Source: Triops longicaudatus (Eukaryota; Arthropoda; Branchiopoda; Notostraca; Triopsidae). Taken from it: a DNA stretch of 64,000 bases. Below, one piece after another: positions 45,701-57,609 of this stretch (positions within the stretch are counted from its first letter, which is position 1; every line of letters starts with the position of its first letter). The stretch is from contig JAGQDJ010000173.1 in NCBI GenBank assembly GCA_022885665.1, positions 62,001 through 126,000 on the forward strand, written 5' to 3'. Position numbers and translations under genes: made by a program. The notes under the pieces are model-generated. The model was not told the origin of the DNA, did not search any database, and saw only the letters and a list, made by a program, of their open reading frames with translations.

Positions 45701-48700
45701 CAGAGGCATATGAAACCAAAACAGTTGAACGGGTCCAAAAAGACTTCTCAGTTTCGTACAAGTCCTGAAGCTAAGAAAAAGTTCTTTGAGCCAATTTGTG
45801 GGACAGATAGCAAGGTAAACTGAACTGAAAGAAAGAACCTGACTTAGAATGCGGGAGATTGATGAGTAAAAAAAAATGCAATCACGGACGGGAAAAGTTA
45901 GTGGGTTGTGAGATAATTAATGACATAATTGTTACGCGTAATATAGTGAACGGGTCTAAACAAGTTCTGAATTAAATTGAACTCCTCCATTGAACTTCAA
46001 AATTTTCGTTGCCAACCTTAGCTGCGTTTAATTTATCCAACATTTTGCGAATGTGTAAACCGAAACTCAGTTCGCCGTCCAACAATAGTCCATTTCAATC
46101 AAGCATGTGTGGAATAAGTTTAAGAAATACTTACCGTGTCGTCTTTTATAGTAAGTTCATAATCATATTGTAGTTCGAATGAACGCTTTTTCGCTATAAT
46201 CTCACAACATTTTTGCCACGAAACTCACAAAACTTAGTAATAAGTAAGTCAGAAATGAGTCGAGTTCGGTTGGAACCGCGAAATGTAGGGCTAACAGTGA
46301 CTTCTAGTAAGAATTGGAACCTACCAACATTTTATTGAAATAGGAAATACTGAACGCAAGTATAAATCTCGTTTGACGTTTTGATTTAGTAGAGTTAGGT
46401 TTCTCGATATTAAATTATTATTCTACTTTAGACAGTGAATCTTGAGCGGCAAAAAAAAGCGATCCCATGATCAGGCCTGTAGCTAGGGTTTCGATTGGGG
46501 ATGGGGGGAGTTTCGGAGGGGGGGGGGTCGTCCATGTGCAATTTTATTAGACGTTTGGTTTCGCCTGTGTTCACCATTATATAATAAAAGTTTCGGGTGG
46601 GGTGGGGGCTAAATACGGGGCTGCTTAGGATTCAGGGTAGTGGAGTTCAAGAGTCAGGCAAAAATAGGCAAAGAGAACAAATTCACGAAACATTACGGGT
46701 TGGTTAGCTTTTTTTATCAGATGCTTTTTGACAAATATCGCTGGTAAAGGAAAGAGACATGAAAGTGCTTGAAATGCTCTCTTTTTTTTATGTGTGTGTG
46801 TGTGTGTGGGGGGGTCAGACCAACGTAGTGAGAAAAAGTAATTCAGTTGCGGAAATTCATGATTGAAATCATGAACTTGGGATTCGTAGTTCTGCAGTGT
46901 GAATTTGTGCTTTAATTCTTATACTATTTTGTTTTCCGTTTCGTCGTAGCTCAAAACGTTCACAGATGAGGAGTTACGGGCCCTTGGGCTATCACCCGCG
47001 TCCATACCGAAATTAAGACATTTCCTGCGTAATGCGACAGCAACGCTTCCTAACGGTGTTTGTCTGCCTCCCAAGAGTGGCCTCACTTCTCCAGCCTGTA
47101 GCAGTACAAGCAATGTAAATCCAAGTGACCTGGTATATCTTTTCAAATTCAACTTCGAAAAGTTTTTTTTTTATATTTTCCTGTTCTGTCTTAATACATA
47201 TTCTGTTATTAGAATACCAGCGAAGGAAAGCATGAAGTTAACGGCGTGCCTGAAGTGTCACTCCCGCCTCCCTTACGACGCAATTCGCGAGATATTTACC
47301 CCTCAATTATGTCCACTTTGCCCAGCAAGCCTTTCAGCCACGCGTCACTTGTAACGCCCATTAACCCCATCTACGTTACCCATTCGTCAACAAACCGGCC
47401 TCAGCCGTTTCGACGCCACGACCCCGAGCCACCGTCTAATGTAGTGCCGCTCGGTAAGTCAGTCGTAGGTCATCCAAGTATGTCGGTGCGCAGCTCAAGT
47501 TCTCACGGTACCAAGAGCGACTCAAGTGTGAGCGTGGGTTCCGGGTCCAATAGTAGCGCTTCGAGTATAGATTCGCCCAGTCCACCAGGATCTCGGATAG
47601 GTAGCCCGGCTTTACCTGTCACACTCAACTCCCAGACCGCCCCGGTAGGCTCCAGATCCCCCTATCCACCCCCTCCGGCAGACTCGCCGAACATGGCCTT
47701 CCCACCCCTTATTCCCGGCCCGCCTCAACAAACTGCTCCCGGTGCTGTGCGAAATGCCATGGTTACGTGTGGTGTTCCCCCTAATTCGACTAGCCATGCA
47801 AACCCGAGACCACGGTTTTTCGAACCTTTTCCCTTAGCCACCTCAATGAGACCGCGGCCTGTACAGGTACATAACCTGTCCGCGGGTAGCGTCACGCTCC
47901 CGCGCGTCTCAGCGTCCAAGCCTATCCGCACAGTAGTCAGTGCTCCCGTGTTGCCTACTCAGTCCAACGCGAATAACGAAGGGAAAGGGAAATATAAAAC
48001 CGTAACCGGGGGAAGCAACCCTGGCCCGCCGTGCCTGAACGGTAGCAGCGTTCGGTTTGCGAACCCGCCGGCTCCCAGTTTAAACAACCCCAGTTCGGGC
48101 AACGCCAGTCGAGCATCGTCAGAATCGAGAGAAGTTCCTCCTCAACCTTACTGTTACCCAATGGCCCGAATACCTTACTCTGTGGGGTCATTCGTTTACG
48201 CCAACCCGCACAATCTACCGTTAGCCACGAGTGAACCGAACCCCTCCACCTCTTCGCCGGGTGCAGGTAGCGGAGGAGGTGGGGGAGCTACGACGGGCAC
48301 CGTCAACTTGGCTTACATCCCTAGTCCCCCGTACATGCCCCCTCCTCCTCCTGCCGCAGGGCAGCAAGCCCCTCCTCCCCAAGCCACGGGGACCATAACG
48401 CAACCCTTGTTGCCTTTTATGGAAAACCCGACGATTTCGAGTGCAGGTTACGCGAGCACTTCGCGAAGTCATGGCGGGCTCATGGCAGCTCCTATTCACC
48501 AGACGGTATACGCCTACCCACAGTACGGCTTCATCTGCGACACATCGGGAGACAACGGTGTCACTAGTGCAACACAGGGCACAGGATCGACGGGCGCGCC
48601 TACGGGTGTGTTTTATGCTCCTTACCAAGCAGGGATTCAGTACATCCTGCCACCGAGCATGCCGCCCCCACCTGGGAACGCCGGATACATGTGTTCGCCC

Positions 48701-48937
48701 TACTACTTGAGCGCGCCTGTGTTAAACCCGGATTTGGGCAACGCGGGAGCTCCGACGGCGAGCCCGCAACGTCCACTCTCGCTACCTGAGACGGTTCCGT
48801 TCGGGACCTTGTTGGAACCTCCTGCGCCGCCTAGGGTGGTCACTTGTTACAACTGCGGCATGGCAGGGCACCGGGGACCTGACTGTAAGGAAAAGACGAT
48901 TGAGGAGTGTATTAAACCGGCCAAACCAGAGAGCTGA
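42737..48937 (+). CDS. ZCCHC14: SAM and CCHC zinc-knuckle protein, ZCCHC14/ZCCHC2-like, 5 exons
   Basis: Vertebrate ZCCHC14 binds RNA stem-loops via its SAM domain and recruits TENT4 poly(A) polymerases; the same role here is inferred. Exons: 42737-43447 (or to 43462), 44856-44937, 45017-45300, 46950-47132, 47213-48937. Both donor choices for exon 1 keep phase 0, so the product is 994 or 999 residues (human 949). The N-terminal family block is KDEVMVWFQKLSGSQRIDIM followed by LLQLCLPFEMKFF. A SAM domain (about 330-390, SREHIKKLWPVLQQFSPTE joined to LKTFTDEELRALGLS) is split by a 1.65-kb intron. A long Pro/Ser/Gly-rich disordered region is encoded by the last exon, and one zinc knuckle (C965, C968, H973, C978 in CYNCGMAGHRGPDC) lies 16 residues from the end. 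I find no PX-like segment of the ZCCHC2 type, so ZCCHC14 fits better. The ATG follows a strong acceptor. Confidence 0.87.
43518..43561. repeat. Exact 22-bp tandem duplication
   Basis: GCACACAGTACGACCTAAACAA is present twice in direct tandem (43518-43539 and 43540-43561), followed by a partial third GCAC. It lies in intron 1 of the ZCCHC14-like gene. Confidence 0.9.
43790..44640. repeat. Degenerate GTTAAG-rich DNA, patch 2
   Basis: Within intron 1 of the ZCCHC14-like gene. Words such as AGTTAAG, GGTTAAG, GTTAGG and TAAGTTA recur irregularly over about 850 bases, including a local inverted repeat TAACATAACC/GGTTATGTTA near 44,250. Same character as 41,421-41,520. Confidence 0.45.
46472..46623. 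mobile_element. Possible decayed MITE in an intron
   Basis: Ends CAGGCCTGTAGCTAGGG and, reverse-complemented, CAGCCCCGTATTTAGCCC are imperfect inverted repeats enclosing G-rich sequence. No clear target-site duplication flanks them. Lies in intron 3 of the ZCCHC14-like gene. A related motif, CCGTATTTAGGGGGG, occurs at about 60,717-60,731. Confidence 0.3.
46789..46808. repeat. GT dinucleotide microsatellite
   Basis: About nine TG units followed by a G7 run, in intron 3 of the ZCCHC14-like gene. Confidence 0.85.
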
Positions 48938-49907
48938 TTGGACGTCGAGGAGCAAGACATAACTGACAACAATGATAGTTACTGAGCAGCGTTGAATTAG
49001 ATTATAAATAAAAAAAAAATCTTTTATAAAGGGAGAATGTTTTGCTGGCGCTGTTACTAATGGTCTTTGTTGCAGTCACACTTTTCATTGGAATGATCTC
49101 TTGTTGTGGGTGTCAAACCATAAATTCTTTCGCGGAAACAGAGTTGTTAGCATAATGGTTATAACTTAAAAACAGAATAAGTCAGAATTTATTTTCGCTG
49201 CGCCGCCTGTTGTGTATCTTGGAATGTATTTGAGAAGGCGAATTTTCCCTGATTGTGAGGTATACTACATACACGGGGCCGCATTTTTTGACAGTATCCG
49301 TAAGTCAAAGTTCGCTGTTGTGAAGAAAATTGTTATACTGTTTGTGTACGGAGAACGTGCAGGGGCGTATTTGAAGTTGAACAAAAAAAAGAGAATTTCT
49401 TAACGCTTTATGCATATTTCAGAAAAAAAAACGAAAGTTACTGGGGGAAAAAAATTGTTATGCCGCTATGAGTTGTGAAATATGACTAAACCTCGCTTTA
49501 TACTCGTTTCGTCAGTTTTTGGTCAAGGACAATGTTGTGTCCTTTGCTTTAAAACATGCATAGCGAGAAAAGGGCGTGTTCGTTTTTGAAAAAGAAATGA
49601 TATGGGAGAATTTTTTGACTATTCTCCGGCAATACACTTGAAACAGACCGGGAAACATGTGTATTTTTCCTTTGTATGAAAATAAGTGTCCACAACCTGC
49701 TATTTCATTATCACTGGAGTTCTGGAGTCTAATAATAAAATGTGCAATAAGGCGCACGTTACTGCAGTAATGTTTGCTCACTAGCGCGACCTGGTGGATG
49801 AATGAATCAGCCTTTTCGAGTAGCGTTCGGTAAACCCATGATTTTGCGATGTGGAACGTCGTTAGTTTCAGCTGAGATTATGTGACTGCGAAGGCCGTAA
49901 CACGGCG
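48938..49907. other. Intergenic gap between convergent ZCCHC14-like and TAT genes
   Basis: Holds the two 3' UTRs. Apart from the poly(A) signal at 49007 no coding or structural feature is evident. Confidence 0.45.
49007..49012 (+). terminator. Poly(A) signal of the ZCCHC14-like gene
   Basis: AATAAA 70 bases after the stop codon, followed by an A-rich and then T-rich stretch. Confidence 0.7.
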
Positions 49908-52900
49908 CTATCCAATGGGTTGAATGGGCTCCCGGGTTTCCTCAGCGATTTTGACCGGTATAGGAGCCATTATGGTCGATGGGAAGTCACAGTAAGGTCC
50001 ATTGGTTAGGGTTAACATAGTCGGTGGAGGCGAAGTCGAATCGGTCATTTCGCATTCCATAGGCACGCAATAGTATTTGGAACAGAAGTCAGCAATGCGT
50101 TTGCAAGCCTCCGCGACTTGCTCTTCCGGCACGGTCAATACCAAGCGAACGTAATCCGGATAGTCAAAGCACTGTTTAAAACGGTGTCACAGTAAGTCAA
50201 AGAATATGTGAAATGCAGCGAAAATGATTGTGAAACTTACTTTGCCCGGAAGGCAGAACACTGACTGTTCCGTTACTAGCCGTTCGACGAACTCCAAATC
50301 TGTTGCAAAATCAGGGAAGCGTTCCATTTGTAGGCCGACCTTAAAAAATGTCAATAGTTTAGAAAGTTCATATTTTTTTCATGGGAAGATTAAGTGCAAC
50401 CCCAGGTCTTTAATACTGTTCTTACAAATATCAACGCGTAGCAAATTTTTAGAATTCTTTAATTTCCTGAATCTACTCAAAACTTCCTTTATTTCCTTGG
50501 TATGCCCTGAATGTACAGAAGGTTTCTCGCATTTCTTTGAATGTTCGGACACTTCGTTAGAAATTCTCTTGAATATATAAATTTCTTCCAATCTGAAATT
50601 TGTTTCAACTTTCTGAAATATGGTAATCTTCCTTAAATGTCCCTATTGCAACGTTTCTCTAGCTTTTCGCAGAACAAGATTCCTCATTTTCAGAAATTTT
50701 CTGAAATTTATTTCAATCTCCGTAATTTGTCTGAATACTGGGTTCAGAAATTCCTTTAGTTTTCTGATATTTCTTTGAATATTCTTGGATTGTTTCTTGG
50801 CCTGTTTGAAAACTAGCAGGAAAGAAAGTAAAGCTGGAAAGAAAGACACGCAAACACAAAAATTCGGAAACCTTTGTAACTTTTTTTCCAGGATGCGTTG
50901 GGGTTTGCTTAACATGGTATAGAGGGAAATTTTCCAGAAAGTTTCGCTTACCATCATATACATAGCACCAGACGGCATTATGGGTTTCAAGCCAGGGATG
51001 AGTGTCAGTTGATTATACGCCGTTCGCGCATTAGTCTAAAGCAAAACTAACAATTTTCCGAACGAGATAAACTGGATAATATTGAGTTACCTGCACGACT
51101 CTGAGTGTGTTTTCAAAGAAATCTCTTGGAGTTTCAGTAAGAATTTTTGGCAAGGCTCCTTGTATAATAGTTGAGCTACCGATAATTCTTTGACTTAAGC
51201 TTTGCAACCCCCTCCGTACCTACGACACATAATCATATTGTAGTAAAATATCAGTTGAAAATGATTAGCGAAATAATTGCTCAAAGTACTTCGGGTGTTA
51301 AAACGTCATTTCGGTCATGGATAACAATCCATCCCATCCGCCAGCCGGGTATCAAATACCTGTGACAGAAATTAGGGTGATTAGTTGTAATTATCACAAT
51401 CTGTTGTGCAACAAACCTTTTTGTCAACCCACCACAACTGAGTACTGGAACAGTTGAAGATAAGGAAGCGATTGGATGGAATTCCTTGCCCTCGAAAACC
51501 TACAAAAATATTTATTAGCTGGTGCGAATCAATCAATTATTGCACATCGTAAGACAAAACATAAGGGTAGACTGCTGTACCGGCACTACTTGTTCAGACA
51601 ATCGCCACCAATAGTGCAATTGTCCGAGCATCTTGTTATTGTAATTGCTTTAACCCATAGCCGCAGCTGTTCCCAAGTGGGAACAAAAATTTATGATTTT
51701 TTTTCTGCTGTCTGACAGCTGCTTTCATCAAATGTGCAACTAAGACAGACACTGGATACTAGATTATACGATATTTTTTCACTTCTGTCCCGGTTTCGCA
51801 ACTAGAGAAGCTCAGACTTCCACGAAGGAAGTGCATGAAACATGAACGAAAATCATAAAATATTTTTTAAAAATCAATAAAACTGTAATTACAAACTCAT
51901 TCTGAAATTTTTCTTCAAGGCATATTAAAATAATTTAGAGAAAGAGTTTGACGTTGATACCTTTTAACGAAGCGCCGAAAACAAAGTGACATTTTCTGAA
52001 CGAAGTGAGTTTCAGCGAAAAGAGTACAATATTCAGGTATATTCCGTATTGCTGGTTTTCTATATTTTTCCATATTCGGAGTATTCCATATTGTGTTATC
52101 TATTATCCCTTCTTATTTACATAAGGTAACCCTTTTTCCTAGAAATATCGATACAGCACGGAGCATAATTGTCTCCTTATAGCCTCATTATACCATTACC
52201 CCTGCACCTTTTTCCGATTACAAGTTGTCGCTGGCGTCGTCTTACAGCCGATTGTTCATAAAGCCCGTCTACATTATTGCGAGATTTTATTGTATACTAT
52301 AGAGAACTTGAACTGACGTCATGTCCAGCGAACTGCCATGAAGCTGGCTTGAAAGCCAACTTTACCCATTTTTTCACTACCACGCGATACTTTCACGTGC
52401 TCGTTGTATTACGGAAATTGCGGTGATTTATAATTTACCGCGCTAGAAAAAAGCAGTAAAAATATCTACCGCGGTATAAAATGAACCGCGATACTTCAAC
52501 CCTGAAGTATCGCGGTTCAACCCATTACCTGACTCCAGGTAATGGTTAACAATGCAAATTATTATCAAAAGCGACTACCCAAGAGCGTATCCCGTCTTCT
52601 GCCTCTCCTCAGTACCGGCCGCTACTTAACGCTGGTTCAGCTAACTCTAGTCGCGAATGTTCCCATTTGGTAACGTACAGTATCTCCGGAACGGTATGTC
52701 AAAAATTTTGAAAACTCAAATCAGTCTTACGAGATACTACTAAGTAAATGTTCCAAATTATCACAAAACTATCATAACAGAATCCGTGAGCCGCATGTAA
52801 AGAGTTAACGCGAGTAGTAAAAAGTTCGTTATAACATGACTTTTAGAAATTTTATTATAACAGGAGAGTTAAGAAGTTCAACGCGAATTTTGAAGGTCCG

Positions 52901-55900
52901 AATTTCTTTGAAACCTGAGTTCCTTTAAACGCGATTTTAAATAACCCGAGTTTCTTATATCGCAGTTTTTGCATCTTGGGTTTGCTACATGAAGCTTATG
53001 CAAATTTATTCATCGAAAAGAATGGTTATTTAATCATGCATTACTGTGTGTTCGGAAGGTATGGGGGCTCCGACTACGCATTTGCCTTTGGTGCCCTTGA
53101 ACCTCAATGTACCACGAGTTATTTTTCATAAGCGACAAAAGAATCGTCATTTATCTGCACCGTGTAAAACGATAACAATACTAAAATGGCTTTGCTTCTT
53201 TCGCCCTCAACGACATTATTTACTTTCCAATTTGAGACTTGATGACTTACATATATTTTACTCATGCGAACTTAAGCCCTTCACAAGTAAGTGGCTGAAT
53301 TCTAAACACAACACATCCGCTTCATACAGAACCTATTTTCAAGAGTTCTTCTGATCCCTTGTAGTAAATTAAGTAGTGAAATTACCAATGCGTTCTTGTC
53401 AAGAATTCCTGCGATATAACGAGTTTTCCTATATTTTCACATACACGTTGATCTTTGCTCATACCGCTTGTTTTCGGAAGTAGCTTCTTTAATTCGACTA
53501 CGCTATTCAGCTTTAAAACACCGCGAAATACTATAGCGCCTAGAGCTAAAACGAGCTCGCTCGGAATTTCTAGAACGACGGACACTATTGCTCGTTTAAT
53601 TTTTTCGCGAGCGCGAGCGGAGTTCGACCAGCGCACGCTCGCGACTAGCACGTCATCTAACGATTTTTTTTCACACGAATTCTATTTTCTTCGTGCACTG
53701 AAAGAAGGCAGCCTACCAGTTATGTGAGTTGTCCTATCTATTCAGCGTTGATTGGCTGTGTTCTACTCTTGTTTTCCAAGGTAGAACACAAGATCAGACG
53801 ATACAGTGTTTAAATGTTCTTAGGTCATTTTGTTCCAAGAAACTTTGCCCCTCCTCCTGTTAGTTCCGTAACCAACAAAACTTAGCTTACCGAAAATATC
53901 ATACCTAACTAAACCTGAGGAAACCTAGCATAATATGACCATTTTTCTCCCTTTTGTTAAACTTATTAGATCCTGGAGTGCTTATATACTTGTCATAAAC
54001 TGTCCATGTAAAGACCATTGGAAAGTGGAAAAGTTAGGTTTGGTAGGCTCGAGTTTGGTTTAACTAACCCCCAATTTTATTAAAGTAGCTTACTTTTTTT
54101 TTTTTTTTAAAAAAAAGGAATCGAGAAAAATTCCAATTTTTCTTTTCGGTGGGGAAAATTTAATACGAGCGCGAGCATCCTGTTACAAAAAATGCTAGCG
54201 AGAGCGCGGGTGAGAGGTCGATTGTGAGCACTCATTGAAAAATGAGCGATTTTTAGCTCTGATAGAGCCTCCGTAATAATATTCACTCTTTATTTCTCCA
54301 ATCCACTTCTACTAGCTACAGTATTAGTGTACTAATTCTCCCACATTCAAATCAATTGAAACCTTATATATTTAAATTAAATTCTACATTTTACTTATAC
54401 ATATATTGATCTTTTGTGATGACAAATTTAAAATTTTGTATACGACAAAGCCTGAATTTGTTCGTTCCGTTATGTGTGAGTTTGAGAGGGAGGGGAAGAA
54501 GCATTTGCCCTGGGCGCCATCGAATCGAGATATGCCTTTTAGCTGAATAGAACCAAACTTGACGAAGGGGAAGTCAACTGTAATTGATTAAAAGTCATCG
54601 TCTATAGCGAATCTCACTTATAATTGTAATTGCTTAATAATAAGTAGCCTAAGGCCTAGGCTGAAAGGGTTTTGGGATATTATGATCATATCAATTGAAA
54701 AACATGTAGCTACAGTCACGGGACATTTTCACGTTAGAATGCACAAACGATACGTAAAATAATGAATTATGCAGAGGTAGAAACACTTATTGTACTTACG
54801 AAATAATCGTAGATTTCGTCTGCTATGATGGGAACGTAATGGCGAGCAGCTACCTCCAGGATTTGCTCAAGATGCTCTTTGGAGAACACCGACCCACAAG
54901 GGTTGGACGGATTGTTGATAACGATCGCCACAGTATTCGCATCAATTTGACTTTCCAAATCGACCAAATCAACTTCCCAGCCTCGATCCGGCTGCACAAC
55001 CAAGGGCATAAAGTGGACATTTTCTAATTTAGTCATACCACAGCTAAAAGCTCTTTGTTACTGTATTACTGTTGGCAAAATGTCATTCATTCTCATCCTT
55101 GTCCTGTTAATAGGATCTTTTGTAGTTCTAAAGTATATTCACGAGGATCACAAACGACATACTACAAGCTCTATTTTCTACTCAGAATTGACCCCAAAAA
55201 GCCGGTGGGCATTGACCACGTTATCAATGTCCACCGTTCTCAAAGATGGCGTTGGAGAGTTTTCACAACCCATTCATGTTTTAGAAAATGATTTTAATAA
55301 AGCTTTTTTCAATTAACTTAAACGAATTCACTATAAAGATCCTTCTATAGCTAGTTGAAGTAAAGTATGGAACAGTTTACAAATTTTTCGAGCTGCTCTA
55401 TACTTGTATATGCTAATTAGTACATTTTTCATGAGCTAATTATTTTGGCATTTCCATCTAATTCAGTTATTTTCATTTGAATCAATTTGAGTTTATTTAA
55501 GCTTGAGTAATACTACTTAGAACTTAATGAAACTCCATTTAGAAAATTTTCGATTATAACCAAGTTACGGTTTATATAGCATTATATAGCATTTATATAT
55601 CATTTGTACAGCTCCGCTGTCTTACTATATTTCAATTAATAACTGAACGAAATAATCATAAAGGGATTGAATGTAGTCAGTTCAAATAAATAAATTTCAA
55701 ATTATGTTCAGCAAGACGAACTGAATTTTGCCCTATCATTAATTGCCGTTTTTATGTATAATTTCTTTGTTAACGAAGAAAACTTTCTTAACCTCCTATT
55801 TACAAAACTGGAGTACTGCGTCGTTCATTCGGGAAAGAGTGACGTCATATTATTCTTTTAAACTTTAATGCAACGTTATGTGTTTTACCTTCAGATTGTA

Positions 55901-57609
55901 AGGTTTAGTCTCAATTCCTAAGCCTTCAGCCAATGTGCGATAGAGAGAAAAACCGGGCCTGGGAATAAGAATATTTTGACCAGGATTGGCCAAAACGCTG
56001 ATACACAGATCCAACGAGCAGGAGCAACCACTGCACAGCACTACATCCTATATTCCGTACACATAAAAGTACAACGTTATTCGTTTGCTATATCCATGTT
56101 GTGTGGTTATGGTGAACATTATTTTCAGCCAGCTTTGTCTTCTAGTATTGCGACAATAATAAAAACTGTATACATGAAAAATTCATACAATCAAGCAACA
56201 CGACTAACCTTGGCTTGCACCTCAGCCCCCGGAACAGAAACGTATTTGGCCACGGCATCCCGTGCTTCTTCGTATCCTAGCATTTCGTAATAGTACTGAT
56301 GATTCCGTCTTGTTCCCACAACCGTTATTTGATAATTCCTTTTAATTTTTTCTTTCAGTTAATAAACTACCCCGCCACCTAATTAAGCCAGTTGCGTGAC
56401 TTCATACCTGTGCTGGGGGCGTATCCATTATATTTCATTGAGCGAACACTTTCCACCAAAGCTTCCGTAATCTCTGCTGCAGGTTTCAGATTCCCGAACA
56501 CCGTAGGGTCACCTAATGAGTCAAGGGAATCAAGGTAACACTTGAAGGTATTATATCCCAAGAGCCGCTTAAGGGCATAAGTTATGCAATAGCTCGTTAT
56601 CATGTCAATCCTCCTTGTAGTGGCACTCGGCCGTAAATGGTAGGCCGCGCTTCAGAAGAACCCCCCCCCCCCAAAAAAAAAAAAAAAAAAAAAAAAAATC
56701 TTCTTCCTCGTCTGCGAGATTGGTGTGTGTGGGTAGCAAAAGAGAAAATGAGCTACCCGAAAACATGTTGACCGTGGAAGTTAGAAGCTAGAGCTGCACA
56801 CACCAACATAATATATGTCTAGAACAATGAAGTTGATCGCCTGCAAGGTGTTCACCTCCAGCAACTGTTGACTAGGTGGGGTACAGAGTATTCTGCATAG
56901 TGAATGAAGGCGACTGACTTGTTTCGACGTAGTTTCAATCTCTACTTCGATCCCTTGAACAGACCGAGTAAGTTGTTGCTTTACTCCTCACGATTCCAAA
57001 ATCTGATTGCTACAGTGCAAAACTGGTCAGAACCACTTGCAGGCCTATGGTTTTACGAACTGATTGTCACATCTGATAAAAGCACAAATTTTACTTTCGA
57101 CTCATACTAGACTCGCAGGTAGCAGTTTTTGTCAAAATTTCCTTGCAAAGTCGAATGAAGTTTGAGAATGCATGATGCAATTTACTAGAACATACACCGG
57201 CTTCCCTCAGAGGAAAATATGATGCAATCAGTCAATCTTCGAAAACGGATGTGAACACTAATAACAATGAAAACTTTTTAACTGGTGATGAAGTGCGTAT
57301 TTAGTTAGGTCCCGTACCACAAAAAACAAAAAACAAAAACAAAACAAAAACGTGTAAGGTCAAGTTGATTAAGTCAACGATCCTATCACTCAAGAGCTAT
57401 CACTCAATCATTTCCTTATTATAAACCCGTGTTGGGAGTTTTCATGCTGGGATTAGTTTATCACCGAAATATTTACCAATAGAGAGTGCTATCATTGGCT
57501 TCTCCGGATTGGGTCGCAAATCCATGGTTTCGATGATGGACCGAATGGGATTAAACGTATTTTTCGCCAAATTGGACGTTTTGACTTGCCACGTATTTCT
57601 GGACTTCAT
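49908..57609 (-). CDS. TAT: Tyrosine aminotransferase, 11 exons
   Basis: TAT is a PLP-dependent class I aminotransferase converting tyrosine plus 2-oxoglutarate to 4-hydroxyphenylpyruvate and glutamate, the first step of tyrosine catabolism. Exons 5' to 3': 57609-57477, 56512-56408, 56275-56208, 56047-55889, 54991-54800, 51499-51417, 51359-51290, 51219-51091, 51035-50952, 50339-50241, 50171-49908. Phases close to 461 residues (human 454). Landmarks: AKNTFNPIRSI, GDPTVFGNL, YNGYAPSTG, NPGQNILIPRPGFSLYRTLAE, NNPSNPCGSVFSKEHL, PIIADEIYDYF, the PLP-lysine motif SCGGLTK with Lys246, PGWRMGW, SQRIIG, PSGAMYMM, EQSVFCLPGKCFDYPDY. The chosen ATG aligns with an internal Met of human TAT near residue 34. 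The frame is open upstream to an acceptor at 57786, so a longer N-terminus is possible. The C-terminal 40 residues after CSKYYC look lineage-specific. The intron 51500-54799 is 3.3 kb. Confidence 0.94.
52482..52545. repeat. Two adjacent perfect hairpins
   Basis: A 17-bp perfect inverted repeat (TGAACCGCGATACTTCA at 52482-52498 and its complement at 52503-52519, loop ACCC) is followed by a second perfect 10-bp stem (CCATTACCTG at 52522-52531, complement at 52536-52545, loop ACTC). Both lie in a TAT intron. This is probably a foldback remnant of a mobile element, but no flanking duplication is clear. Confidence 0.75.
54093..54116. repeat. T15/A8 palindrome
   Basis: A run of T directly followed by a run of A, similar to 34811-34841. 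GC-rich CGAGCGCGAGC and GCGAGAGCGCG patches follow within 100 bases. Lies in a TAT intron. Confidence 0.4.
56661..56698. repeat. C12/A26 homopolymer tract
   Basis: Twelve C then about twenty-six A, in TAT intron 1. A poly(A) end of a retrocopy was considered, but the upstream sequence shows no recognisable gene or LINE. Confidence 0.7.

Noticed and set aside
56661..56698. Poly(A) tail of a processed retrocopy
   Set aside because: The preceding sequence is a C run in a TAT intron with no recognisable cDNA and no target-site duplication.
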